Numbered from the stretch's first letter, positions 24,094 through 35,479 are shown. The stretch is 64,000 bases of DNA from Boletus sp. NGJ (GCA_019096195.1 JAGTXK010000091.1:744001-808000), one strand, 5' to 3'. Numbers and translations: made by a program. Notes: generated by a model from the sequence alone, not told the origin.

Positions 24094-25045
24094 CTATTCG
24101 TCCCCCTCATCTTCACTTTTGAAGACAACTTCCAGTAATTGGCTGCTAGAACCAACATCTGAGTATCGGTGTGTTCGTTGTCTCTTGACGAACTGTGATG
24201 CTTGCTCGTCTTGGCGATGCGTGTTGTTCTGCAAGCGAGACTTGGGTAGAGCACGTTTTGGTCTGGGCGGATTCGGGTTCAAATCCTCGAGAGACACCGG
24301 GTGCTCTTCTACTTTAGGGTGGATCTCGCGACTAGTTTCCAAGTTCTGGCTATTCCGACGACTGAGACTTTGAGACGGCATTGCGTTGCACATGTTGCAC
24401 CCACTGTCGTTGTCAGGAGCATGGGGTTGGTTTCACCGTGAACCTAGCAAGTAGTGCTCACCGTGACTGAGTATCCCAGTATCTCTTCTTCAAAGAATGA
24501 TATTTCTTGCGTAGATCAGCCGCTTCCTGTCGTGCTTCTTCCCCTTGTTCGATGATGGTGTGTTTTTCTGATGCCAAGTTTTCGAGCGTATACTTGTAAT
24601 CTGCGCAGCGTTCGTGCAGACGCTCATTCTCTTTGGCGAAAGTCTCGAGACGTTGTGTCAAAGCATCGATTTCCGCTGTCATTGCCGCGATGGAAGGGAC
24701 GTCCATATATATTTTGCGTACGGAAGGCAAGATAAAATCATGATATTTTTGAGGAACGAATAAAAAGTCAGGTGTTGCTGAGAAAAAAGTCAGCCTTGTT
24801 GTGGATGTGATATATATAAATAAACCAAAACCTATGTGGAATGATTTGCGACAGATAGGACAGGCGGACCTGAGTGCGTCTGCCCCAGAACTGATGTGGC
24901 CCCGTAGGCATCGTTCGCAGTGGACATGGCCTTTCAGACCAGGTGAGTTGTGGTGGTGCCATGGCACAACCAGGATGCAACACATACCACATGGGATAGA
25001 AACTGGATTCCGTAGCGCGTCCAGGCAAATGCCACACTCGGCCAT
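24094..25045 (-). CDS. RING finger / coiled-coil protein
   Basis: Four exons (25045-24988, 24930-24832, 24777-24462, 24403-24094) give 260 residues. The N-terminus is a complete C3HC4 RING: ECGICLDALRNP, PCGHVHCERC (split by intron 1) and CPICRKSF, so an E3 ubiquitin ligase activity is likely. A coiled coil follows (about residues 80-150, DALTQRLETFAKENERLHER), then a basic, disordered tail ending in a Lys-Ser-Glu-Asp-Glu-Gly-Asp-Glu acidic tip. A gene of the same plan lies at 38636-39959. Its promoter is shared with the divergent coiled-coil gene at 25313. Confidence 0.83.
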
Positions 25046-25101
25046 TCTCGACTCTTGGATGGACGAGATCAAGCTGCGCCCGAAACGTGACTATCCCGTG
25101 G

Positions 25102-25117
25102 TCACGTGATCGCGTCA
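25102..25117. promoter_or_regulatory. TCACGTGATCGCGTCA element
   Basis: Fifteen of sixteen bases match the element at 20144-20159. It lies 57 bases upstream of the RING gene ATG and 196 bases upstream of the divergent coiled-coil gene ATG. Confidence 0.5.
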
Positions 25118-25312
25118 GTGTTCCTAACAATTACAAATATGGACCTCTACGCGAAATGACTTGTCAATATTAAATTGTACTGCCTACCAACATTACTACT
25201 CAGCAGCATCGCTGCGACTAGCTTTTGCCCACGTTCTAGCGCTCGGTGTTCAGTTCTTGAAGTTTGGTCGATACGCTGACCATCACGATCCTTTCACTTC
25301 ACTTTCTTTTGA

Positions 25313-27138
25313 ATGTCAAGTCCGGTCAATTCAACTTTCACTCCTGCTCGTCCCTCATCTAGGTCTTCGTCGCGCTGTTCACTGCGTTCTGCGCGCGCGC
25401 CGAGTCCATCCGTCTCTCTGAACGATCCAGGTATTTCTCAACATCGCTCATCGTGAATTGTTTGTCACTCCGAGTCTACCTGGTTCGTTCTCTTCTATGC
25501 AGTGGCTGTTCGGAATCAAATGTCAACTTTGAAACACTCTATCCGACAGCAACAGGCTCAATTACACAGTCTAGAGAATATTGTTCTACGTGGGCCACGT
25601 CCACTCCCTCCAGGCTTTATGGCGTCCTCCAGCCATGTATCCCACCCTTCCGACCATGTGCTCGATATCAGCTCTCCTCCCTCCTCTTACAACGCCAACT
25701 TCACAACCCCCAAAAAGATGCGCAGAACCAGCTTCGATGTATTGCAAGGTCTGGCTGGTCGTGACTCAAATCTTCCGCTTCCTCGGCGCGAGAGTGCGAC
25801 GCCAAACTTCAAGGCAGATGGTATCCCTGAAGGCATCCCAATGGATTTTGGGGGTCTCCCAAACACCAGAGACCCCGTCAAGCGAATTTCTAGTCCTACT
25901 CGTACTCTCAGTCGTGCGTCCTTCCCCGTCAAAGGCTAGAGGTCTTTCACTGACCAAGATTCCACCGCATTAATGAATGTTATTTCACCAGGCATACCTG
26001 TTGCATCAGTGGGTCAGTCATTCATCTATACACTCTAGGAATGTCCTCTGTCAATTACACGAAAACTTCATCCCCATAGGGAATGCTCGGGCGCTAGCCG
26101 ACGATGGCTTGACCCCAAACCTTAACCGCGCCTCCCCTCAAACACCCCCAGTATCTCCAATAGATCCGAGTCTCGCCAATAATCCTGCGAACCTAAACTC
26201 CACGCCCTCTCTCCAGGCACCAGCATCACCGAGTCGTCGGTTCTCGCTTACACCGGCAGGGACTTCCAAGGTTCTGGCCGACCTTCAAACCGGTGTTGTC
26301 AATGCTAGGAATGCACTCGAGAATACTAAAGCTCAGCTCCGCCTTTCACAACGAACGGTTGCACAGCTAACACGTCAGACGGAGGACTTGAAAGAAGGTC
26401 GTGAACGGCTTCGACTGGAAAATGAAGGTCTGAACAACGTTGTCGCGCGCAAAGAACGACTACTTCAAGAGGTACGTATCTCTGTTCTGCCTAGTCTTAT
26501 GCTCATTTTTTCCGGAGGTTCTCGAGAGGGCACGCAAAGCAGAGGCAGAAGCTGCTACTCTGAAATCGCAGCTCAAGACGGAAACGACTACGTCGAAGCG
26601 ATCGTTGCGTGAGATGGAAACTGCCCTTGCGGAATCGACCACGTTATCTCAAAAGTCCGAACGAGAGTATATCACGTTGCGCGACAGCATCAAAAACATG
26701 ACCGAGAGTTGGAAACACGAGACGGACCGACTCAGAGATGAGATGCGGAAGCGGGAGGAAAAAGTAAAGAAAGAAGCGGAAACGATTGGCAAGAAGTATA
26801 AGCAACTGGCAGAGGAGATTAAGGTAGCTCAGCTGGCCCAACCGAACGTGAAAGATCTCCAGAATGAGGACTTCAAAATTCGGAAGGAAATTGAGGACGA
26901 ATTTCGGCAAGAAATGACGCAACTCAAAGCACAACTCGAGGGACAATCTCATCGTAGTGACCATGCTATTGAAACAGCCGAGTAAGAGTCGTATCCAACT
27001 TTTCTTGCAACTGGTTGATAATGATTGATAATCAGGACCCTCGCTGCTGAACTAGCACGGCTGCGCCGACTTATGCAAATGGGTGCCGGAGCACCACCGT
27101 CATATAGTGATTCCGAAGCCGCGAGCTTAGGCTCGTGA
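25313..27138 (+). CDS. Coiled-coil protein resembling SHE3-type proteins
   Basis: Six exons (25313-25430, 25503-25910, 25992-26012, 26080-26471, 26518-26981, 27036-27138) give 501 residues with all phases consistent. Exon 3 is only 21 nt. The first 200 residues are Ser/Pro-rich with basic patches. A long coiled coil then runs from about residue 245 (LADLQTGVVNARNALENTKA) to near 480, with KERLLQE joined to VLERARKAEAEA across an intron. The end is GAPPSYSDSEAASLGS. The coiled-coil sequence reminds me of the SHE3-like family of fungal proteins (mRNA transport adaptors in yeast), but coiled coils match loosely and I hold this weakly. It shares a 267-base promoter with the RING gene. Confidence 0.78.
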
Positions 27139-27407
27139 GCTTTGCTTTTCCCTCTAGACGGTTAATTAAAACCTTCCCCATTCGCGTTCCCTCATGGACG
27201 GGCTGTCAATTCATGTATCCAATACACTCGTTTTCCTACACATACTGCGTTTTTTGTTCCATACCCAGGATATCTGCTAACTATCTAGCTAACAATGTTA
27301 ATCTTTCATTTATGGAGGAACCTGCTTGCGGGATCATCAGAATCACCTGCTAATGCTATTCCCACATTCGGATCGAGACTCTTAACCGGCCGGCGCCGCG
27401 GGCTACA

Positions 27408-27414
27408 TATAAAT
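27408..27414 (+). promoter_or_regulatory. TATA box of the nitronate monooxygenase gene
   Basis: TATAAAT lies 46 bases before the ATG at 27460, in a GC-rich stretch that makes the AT block stand out. Confidence 0.5.
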
Positions 27415-27459
27415 GAGCGCCCGGGGATACTCCTGTTCACCACCCTCATTTCATAGATC

Positions 27460-28784
27460 ATGGCCACTATCACTACCCCCGTAACGGAGATGTTTGGAAT
27501 CAAACACCCCATTCTACTTGCTGGTACATAGTGTGTAAATGGAGTGCGTCGTTCGTGTAACTCACGCTTTGCAAACTAGGCATGAATGTGGCTGCTGGGC
27601 CAGAGCTTGCAGCAGCTGTCACGAATGCTGGTGGATTGGGTGTCATCGGTGGTCACGGGTACACCCCGAAGGTGCTGAGGCAACAGGTACGCGTGAATCT
27701 TGCGATGCAAGGACATGCACGCTCATGAGGACCCGCCAGATCAAAGCTATTAAGGAGGACCTGAAGGACCCGAACGCTCCTTTCGGTGTCGACCTCCTCA
27801 TTCCACAGGTCGGAGGTAACGCACGCAAGACGAACGTGTGTCATGTCATTCTCTGCCTGGCGTGCTGTTGCTCACGGCGGCCGCTAGTATGACTACCAAA
27901 ATGGGCAGCTCAATGACCTCCTCGACGTCATTATCGAGGAGAAAACCACCCTTTTTGTCTGTGCTGTTGGTGTTCCACCTCCACATGCAGTTGAAAAATT
28001 GCACAAGGCGGGCATACCCATCATGAATGTGAGCGACGCCGAACGTCGGATTGTGACTCTGGGTTACTCATGATATTTGCTACTGTAGATGGTTGGGCAC
28101 CCAAAGCATGTCGCCAAGGCACTTGCTGCAGGTGTCGACCTCATCTGCGCCCAGGCCGGTGAGGGTGGCGGACACACTGGCGACACACCAGCGACGATTC
28201 TCATTCCTGCATGCGTGGATGCAGTCAAGGGTCACAAGTCACCCTTGACAGGAAAGCCCGTATACGTCGTTGGCGCTGGAGCTGTGTATGATGGCCGAGG
28301 TCTCGCCGCCAACTTGGCGTGGGGAGCGCAAGCTGTGTGGGTGGGTACGAGGTTTGTGGCATCCAAGGAGGCGGGCGCACCGAAAGCGCACAAGGAGGCT
28401 GTGTTGAGCGCGGAATACGAGGATGCGGTGACGACGTTGATTTACACTGGGCGCCCATTGCGAGTGCGCCGAACGCCATATGTGGATGATTGGTACGTTC
28501 GTTGTCGCCTTGTTCATGTAAGATTACCCACTTTATCCCCCAGGAACAACAACCGGCAAGATGAAATTAAAGAGTTAACGTCGAAAGGCATCATACCGTA
28601 CAGTCATGACCTCGAACAACATCCGGAAAAGTCGCTCGAGGCTCGGGCATGGCTCATAGGACGCGTGGCTGCACTTATTCACGATATCCCTTCGGCTCAA
28701 CAAATTGTGGACGATATGGTATCGGATGCTGCAAAGATTTTGCAGCAGAATGCTTTGTTCGTTACGATCAAGTCTAAGTTATAG
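27460..28784 (+). CDS. Nitronate monooxygenase / 2-nitropropane dioxygenase family
   Basis: FMN-dependent TIM-barrel enzyme that oxidises alkyl nitronates such as propionate 3-nitronate. Six exons (27460-27523, 27580-27686, 27740-27835, 27888-28028, 28089-28492, 28544-28784) give 350 residues; all junctions are GT-AG in phase. Family features: KHPILLAGMNVAAG at the N-terminus, GGLGVIGGHGYTP, then the FMN phosphate sites AQAGEGGGHTGDT (with the His taken as catalytic base in class I enzymes) and VVGAGAVYDGRGLAANLAWG with GAQAVWVGTRFVAS. There is no signal peptide; a cytosolic or peroxisomal location is possible but not shown. Confidence 0.93.
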
Positions 28785-28998
28785 TTATTGGCGGACGCTC
28801 CCAGAAACTGCACATTGATATAGTATTGTACCCAGCGTTTTCCTCTTTGGTTCTCTCGTTTTGGTTTCGTGTAGCGAGGGTATATGTGTTACCACATGAA
28901 CGAATGGAAGCCTGATTTTGTGTTTCTTGATCTTGGACGGTCTTGCACTTGCAGGTGCTTCAAGTTAGCGCTGGAGTGTGGACTCGGAGGCCGTTCTC

Positions 28999-29008
28999 AT
29001 CACGTGAT
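28999..29008. promoter_or_regulatory. Palindromic ATCACGTGAT E-box
   Basis: Perfect 10-base palindrome around CACGTG, 60 bases upstream of the HIRIP3-like ATG. The same core occurs in the promoters at 20144 and 25102. Confidence 0.4.
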
Positions 29009-29068
29009 GTGTGCATGGGCCACGGTGTCAACGTGACCCCGAACGGGTTGTCAACGCACCCATAAATT

Positions 29069-30946
29069 ATGTCCCTTCCAGATACCCAAGAGCTCGAAGG
29101 TGTTATCGTGGACATTCTTTCACGCGCACGAGACGATGGTCGACTCAGGTAAGCATCCTGTCGGACACACGGAAAGTATGACAGTCAATGACGTGCATTT
29201 TACGTGCAGTCAACTGACCGTGCGCATCGTGCGTCAAGAATTAGCGACACGCTTTGATCTCGAGGAAGATGTCTTGAACAGCGGGAGATACAAGTCCTTC
29301 ATCAAGGGCACGGTGCATGCGGCTGTGGTGAGAGACACGCGTTCTTGGTCGTCGTCGCGTGTGTTGTGAATGATTGGGCAATGGACTGAGCTCGAACACA
29401 GAGCAGCCTCCAGAGCGCGTCGGACGAGGGTGCTGGGTCGTCTCAGCGGAAAGCGGTCAAGAAGGAAACGTCGGATGGTACGGCGAAAACTGGCCCGCGC
29501 AAACGTAAATCGGTGTGTGCCTTGTTTCGTTTGTCTGGTCATGACGATGACACGTTTTTATATATAGAAAGCACAGGGGCAGCCCTCAGATGAGGAATCT
29601 CCAGAGAAGGCCGATCCGTCTGAAGGTGATGTGCCACCGTCGAAGAAAGGCTCTGCGCGTTCGAAACCTCCCAAGGTGAGATCTTATCGTGACCGTGACA
29701 TGGTGGCCAGACTGTAGACAAGCCAGTAAAGCCCATCAAAACGTCAAAGAAACCAGAGAGTGAAATGAAATACAAGTCCAAGGTAGGTCCACGTCGATAA
29801 TTTTCATGTCATTTCTCGTCATGTTCATGTACGAGTCGTCGTCAGGCTATCATCGAATCCTCAGACGAAGAGGCTGCAACAGAGTCTGGAACACGAAAGT
29901 CGGCTCATTCACCAAAGAGGGAGCACATGTCCGCAATGTCATCGCCTCCGAAACAGAAGCAGGTACCTTCATCCAAGATGACCTTCACACTTGTGGCTGA
30001 TCCATGCTCACGTCGACACCTAACATTAGCAGAAAGTGGACAAAGGTGATCCGGATGTTCAAATGGATAGTGGGAAAGGTCCTCGCCTATCCAGCTCCAG
30101 TTCCATTCCCAAGCGCACGACTGAACCGCCGGAAACATCGGTTTCGAAAGCGAAGACATTGACTAGGGATCCCGTGCGTGTTTATCCGGCGCACTAGTCA
30201 GAGTCTGATTGACACAATACAGATGGAATCAGAGTTATCTTCGGTCATTGACGAACCACCGAAGAAGCGACAGAAGAAGCAGCAAAAAGTATGCTTTATG
30301 TTCCATCTCTTATCCGTCAAATGTCAACCGTAACAGGAGTTGGTGAAACTCCAGAAAGACGAGAAGATGAAACGGGGAAAGAACAAGGAGGTTTTGTCTA
30401 AAGATGAGGAAATGGTAAACAAACTTAAGGTAAAGCATTAGTATACCAAGTGTCATGGGTTGACAGAAATTTTTCTAGGGTATGGTTGTTGCTTGCGGTG
30501 TACGCAAGGCCTGGAAGAAGGAATTTGAAGGACTAGACAAACCCTCGCAACAAATCAAACGACTTCATTCGATCCTCGGTGACCTTGGGATGACGCCACG
30601 ATATAGCCTAGAGAAGGCGAAAGCTATTAGAGAACGGAGGGAATTGGCACAAGAACTCAGTGCGTACCCTTTAGCCGCTCGGTTTCTGGATCTAACTCTT
30701 TTATTGTACTCAGAGGACGTGCAAGAGTTCGATGAGGCGATAAAGAGACGTGGAAAGGGGCTTCGCAGCTCACCCGAGACAGAACATTCCTCCGATAAAG
30801 GCGACAGTGATGTGGATGTGCCCGGGCGAAAAAAAGTGAGTGGGTGGCATCATGTTTGACTAGAAGATGAGTCAACGCCTATTTTTCAGCCAAATGCTCG
30901 GGCAAGCATAATGGCCTTCTTGCAGGACCAAAGCGAGGAAGAGTGA
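29069..30946 (+). CDS. HIRIP3-like histone chaperone (DEK_C-like and CHZ-type ends)
   Basis: Twelve exons (29069-29148, 29210-29327, 29402-29512, 29568-29675, 29711-29782, 29846-29962, 30033-30173, 30223-30288, 30337-30429, 30479-30659, 30714-30835, 30890-30946) give 421 residues. The N-terminal 60 residues form a DEK C-terminal-like helical domain (LTVRIVRQELATRFDLEEDV). The middle is Lys/Ser/Glu-rich and disordered. The C-terminal part ACGVRKAWKKEFEGL, RLHSILGDLGMTPRYSLEKA and KAIRERRELAQEL matches human HIRIP3, an H2A-type histone chaperone. Nuclear location is supported by several Lys/Arg clusters. Exons 3-9 are all multiples of three and all phase 0, so the linker could change length by exon skipping without frame loss. 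Confidence 0.85.
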
Positions 30947-31289
30947 TATTTGGATGAGAAGCGATATATGATATACCAGGAGGTAGGTATTTTCGCGTTC
31001 TGATTCCAGACCAACCACTAAAAAGAAAGAAGTCAGTGCCTGTGGGTTTTGATACTCATTATTTCCTTTCGTCAACTTCCAGTCATCGACACCCGCGAAG
31101 CAAATTTACACCACTTCATGGATGCAAAGTCTGATATCGTTCTAAAGCATCCCACCGTCGTTTGCTAACGTATACAAAACGTGATCCTTCAACTTTAAAG
31201 TGACTATAGGCTGTATTTGGGGATACTCCTCCTCATCTAAACAGACTGCATACATGATTTGATCTGACAACCGCTTGTACAAGGCAATA
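30947..31289. other. Intergenic between convergent genes
   Basis: Holds the 3' ends of the HIRIP3-like gene (+) and BTB gene D (-). Nothing else seen. Confidence 0.5.
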
Positions 31290-32422
31290 TTAACGTCGCT
31301 TCTTGCCTTTTTTCGGATCCGACTGGATTTTGTTGCTTGGTACAGATAAATCTAAATCCAGCCTGATCTATCGCTCAAAAATGTCAGATTCTCCCCAGAA
31401 ACCTCCGTACCGGTATCCTACTAGCAACTCCAACTCACCTGAGAAACCTCTTCCTCCACTTTCCTTGTCAAGAGTTCAGAAAAGTCGCGCATTCCCTCTG
31501 TGATTCTGCTAGAGCAACTTGCGCAGTTGAGATCTTTAACGCTCTGCACGGTCTTTGCTGCGAGACTCGCCACAGTCGCCCCGCACGGCTTTTCCCATAG
31601 TACCGTAAACATTTCTTTCATGAAGTCCTCCCACCATTGGAATGAGTAGCTCTCAAACAACTTGTATCGAGGTGTAAGCGATCTTGGGCACGAACACGAA
31701 GGACTACCATTGCTTTGTGGAAGATGTGTAAAAATGTTAGTGTTTGGTGGTGGTGTTCCGGTGGTGGATCTGCCAGAAATCCATACACAAGCTTGGCTGG
31801 TTCTATAATGGGATTTGATCCATGATACATCGCCCCTCAGAGCATATACGGCATCGCCGCATTCTCGGTGATAGTTGAGCAAGGCGAGAAGGTCAGATGC
31901 TGTGATGAGATTGATCTCTTTGAACCAAGAAGGAAGGAGTGGCTGCGTCAATGTATATTTTGCGGCGAGCAGCGTCTCTTCCTGCATCTGCCTTTGGCGT
32001 GCGAGTGCAAAACAGCGTAGAGGCTCAGCCTCGAGGACCTTGGGGTTGGAGAACGTACGGGCGACCCTCTTCTCGATCACGTCGAGAGAATATTTTTTGG
32101 CAGCTTGAAGAACGTCGAGGACATCCTCCAGCACTTCGAGGTTGGGATCGTCTGCGAGTGTGCATGGATAGCAAAAACGGAGGAGGGCATCGAGGGTCTT
32201 GCTGTCTTCCGTCACAGGAACGACAATGAGACCATCCTTGATCTCCTGATCCTCGCTTCCTTGGGCAGGTTGAGGAATGCCAAAGAGGGTTTCGAAGAAC
32301 GAGGATGAGAGAGAGAGGAAGAGTTTGAAGACACGAAAATCGATGTTGTCCGACGAACGCAAGATGACATCCGCCTTGGCGTGATCGAAAGGCGCAGCGG
32401 CGTAGGCAGAGTCGCTGGACAT
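31290..32422 (-). CDS. BTB/POZ protein, family member D
   Basis: Exons 32422-31439 and 31367-31290 give 353 residues. The BTB core reads FDHAKADVILRSSDNIDFRV and LSLSSSFFETLFGIPQP. The shared middle has LEAEPLRCFALARQRQMQEE. The C-terminal third has SCSCPRS, EKPCGATV and CASCSSR. The last exon is longer than in its relatives: it begins IRLDLDL in the place where others have VELKLEF and goes on to SDPKKGKKRR, a basic tail that could act as a nuclear signal. A TATAAAT box lies at about 32556-32562, some 135 bases before the ATG, as in members E and F. Confidence 0.85.
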
Positions 32423-32602
32423 TGTCGCAGATACCTGGAAACGGGTGATATTGGTTGAGGTGTCAGTGGGGCGAGAGAGAGAGAGCTCACTGGAATGATG
32501 TAGGGAGAATCAGGCAGGGGGAGAAATTGCATCGACCCGCCTGAATGCCATCATGAATTTATACCTCTACGGACCATCGATCTGCATGGGCGTCTTTTGG
32601 TT

Positions 32603-32890
32603 TCAGAAGCACCCCCACGGCATTCCTGATCCCTCCATCGGAATGCCAGCGGCCACCCAAGTCGTACAATAAGCGTTGAGTTTATCGGTGACCCAGTCGA
32701 ACCTCCTGATCATCTGCGGTAACCCGAGTTGCCCTTCGAAGATAAAACGAGGTCCTCGCTGCATAGGGATGTCAGGAATGATGATTCTACCTGGTAATAC
32801 ATCCTGAGAAAGAAAGAGGCGGAAGAATTTACACCCACAAAGAACCTTCAAGTTGGGCAGAATAACAGGCTCAGGCAAGTATCCTGACTC
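32603..32890 (-). pseudogene. Fragment resembling the end of an F-box-type protein
   Basis: A minus-strand open frame reads LPEPVILPNLKVLCGCKFFR, then VLPGRIIIPDIPMQRGPRF and ends 35 residues after LPQMIRRFDWVTDKL. The 'P-N-L-k-x-L-x-G...PGR-x-I' pattern is typical of the C-terminal half of F-box-like proteins that are numerous in agaricomycetes. No F-box and no convincing upstream exons are found before it, so I read this as a gene fragment left within the BTB cluster. It overlaps no other gene. Weakly supported. Confidence 0.3.
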
Positions 32891-33194
32891 CTGGTCGAAG
32901 TACGACTCCGATCCATGCGATCACGAATCAATGGTTCTACAAGATTCAGTGGAATTATCAGTATAGCGGACGTTCGTCTCACCGATTCCCGCACAGTGTA
33001 TGTTGAGTTGTGCATTTGGTTGTAAGTAAGATTTAAATTATCTGCCGTGATCTCAGGTCGATGTACTTATTCAGTCCAGGGGGAGTCGGTATGTACTACC
33101 AAGTTGCACAAACATTTCAAATAGTCGTACATGCAAGCATAGTACACAGTCGGAAGCACCACTGGCATCCACTTCAATGAGAACTTCGTCCGAG
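32891..33194. other. Intergenic within the BTB cluster
   Basis: Between the F-box-like fragment and the stop of BTB gene E. No gene, repeat or RNA seen. Confidence 0.5.
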
Positions 33195-34205
33195 TCAAAA
33201 GTCCAACTCTAACTCGATCTATTAAGAAAACCGTCAGGCTCTCTGAGGAATCTCTGTGGGACGATTTACCTGAGAAACTATCTTCTCTATTTTCCTCACA
33301 AATAAATCTGAAAAGTCGCGCATCTCTTCGGCGACCTTTGGGGCGCAACCTCGACAACTTCCCGCTTTCACGTTCCGCACTGCCTTCTCCGAGCAAGCTT
33401 GCACAGTTGCTTTGCACGGCTTGTGTTGCAGTTTTGGGAAGGCCTCCTCCATGAAGTCAACCCACCATTGGGGTGGATTCATGTTGAATAGCACGTAACT
33501 GGACATATCTGCTCGTGGACACCTACAATGGCGTTCATTATATGAACTGTCATAATGAGACAGCCAGGTGCAGGCTAGTAAGTTTGTGTAGTGTGATGTG
33601 ATCCAGGATAGATCAAACTTCAGCGCATATACGGCATCACCACATCTACGGTGGTAGGTGAGCAGAGAGAGTAGATCAGCCGCAGTGATCAGCTCGATCT
33701 CCTGGAACCATGACGGGACGAGTGGCTGCGTCAACGTGTATCTTGCAGCGAGCAGAGTCTCCGCCCGCAGGCGTCCTCTATGCGCTATCGCAAAGCATCG
33801 CAAAGGCTCTGCCTCGAGGATTTTTGGGTTTGAGATCGCCTGGCGAGCTTTGATTTCGATGGCATCGAGAGAATACTTCCTAGCTGCCTCGAGAACACCC
33901 GCAGCAACCTTTAATACCTCTAACTTGGGATCATCCGCCAATGTGCATGGATAGCAGAAACGGAGGAGGGAATCGACGGTCTTGCTGTCTTCCGTTACGG
34001 GAATGACAACAAGGCCGTCCTTGATCTCCTGATGGTCGCTTTCTTGGGCGGGTTGAGGGATGTCAAAGAGGGTTTCGAAGAATGGGGATGCAAGAGAGAG
34101 GAAGAGTTTGAAGATGCGAAAATCGATGTTGTCCGACGAACGCAAGATGACATCCGCTTTGGGATGGTCAAAGGGTGCAACAGCATAGGCAGAGTCACCA
34201 GACAT
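33195..34205 (-). CDS. BTB/POZ protein, family member E
   Basis: Exons 34205-33270 and 33218-33195 give 319 residues. The BTB core starts at residue 12 (DHPKADVILRSSDNIDFRIF). The middle third (33621-33897) is identical base for base to member F, including silent sites, while both sides differ. The C-terminal part has HCRCPRA, HKPCKATV and CRGCAPK; the last exon encodes IELELDF. The ATG at 34205 matches the start of D and F; an upstream in-frame ATG at 34229 could add eight residues. It is head to head with F, 1.4 kb apart. Confidence 0.88.
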
Positions 34206-34644
34206 TGTTGCAGATATGTTGGCTGACATTATCAACTGAAGCAGGACTGCGACGCGAGGGCTCACTGGAGTGATGTATAGGAGACAAACTAAGGAAGAAA
34301 GCTGGATTCTTCCGGATTCAAATCACAATTTATACTCCATAGACCCCTAATCCGCGTGTATGTGAGGATTGAATTCAAGGAGTATACGCCCCTAAAGAAC
34401 CATGCGTGGCAGGAAACAATGTTAATGGTCAGATGGGAACGAAATGGGAAAAGTCCGTGCATTCATACTGCGGACAAGAAGTCCTATGCGAAAGCGAGGA
34501 GTGTTTGCTCTGCTCTCGGTGTGACCACTGGCACGAGGAATAGAAGACGAAAAGCTTGGTGTTGCATAGTAGCGTTGGAGCACCCTCAGTAGTGGCATTG
34601 GGAGCCTTGCATATTGCATATATTACCTTGCTTGCAAGGTCTCT

Positions 34645-34795
34645 GAACCATGGCAGGAGCCACAAACCAGTGTCCAAATGGTCAAAGAACGATTTTGTTC
34701 TATAGTACTGCGAATTCGTAATTCGACAGAACTTCCATGCAAATTTTCAGTACGACAGTCATCCAATTTGCAGTTTTGACTAACCGGCCTTGGTC
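34645..34795 (+). repeat. Left arm of 151-bp inverted repeat
   Basis: Matches the reverse complement of 35015-35165 with one difference by eye (a TTTTG/TTTCG change near the inner end). A weaker, gapped match continues inward for about 30 bases on each side. The loop is 219 bases. No target-site duplication is obvious. Confidence 0.9.
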
Positions 34796-35014
34796 CATGC
34801 AGCAGGCTAGTGGCAGAAGAACCAACTGCCGTTCTTCAACGTTCAACCCTGGCCTGCCTATGTGGTAGGTATAGCTCCGGATTAACTATTTGAAGCGGTT
34901 CAGGTTAATCGTTGGTCAACATACACTCGCGTGGAAGGCGAACCATCGACATATTTTCAAGGCAAGCGACTCATTCGTTTCTTCTCAGTCCTGCCACTAA
35001 CCTGCCGTGCGCGA

Positions 35015-35165
35015 GACCAAGGCCGGTTAGTCGAAACTGCAAATTGGATGACTGTCGTACTGAAAATTTGCATGGAAGTTCTGTCGAATTACGAATTCGC
35101 AGTACTATAGAACAAAATCGTTCTTTGACCATTTGGACACTGGTTTGTGGCTCCTGCCATGGTTC
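35015..35165 (-). repeat. Right arm of 151-bp inverted repeat
   Basis: Partner of 34645-34795. Together the arms could fold into a long hairpin in single-stranded DNA or, if transcribed, into double-stranded RNA. Confidence 0.9.
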
Positions 35166-35479
35166 TCTATCGGGCGTAAACTCCATATCTTTGGTATCCT
35201 TTACCCTCTGCAGAAATCACCCTATCCACACTTTTGTAAACAAGAAAGTCACGGTCTTAAGTCTTCCCAAGGGAAGCGACCTGATAACTGGTCAGTCGAC
35301 GAGTCCAAATTTTTTTCCCTTGTGCGTCGCAAATCATCACAGCGTGCCAGTATATGCTCGCATTCTGGGAGAAAGCTGCAAGGACTCGGAACTATAAACG
35401 GCACACTACCCGAGCTGCTCCAGACCGATCTGTCGTTACTAGAACCAAAAACGCACACACGGGTTGAGGGTCCATGGAG

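Noticed and set aside
34645-35165. Reading the inverted repeat as a DNA transposon with long terminal repeats
   Set aside because: The loop is 219 bases with no transposase frame, and no target-site duplication was seen. A non-autonomous foldback element stays possible and is left as a finding.
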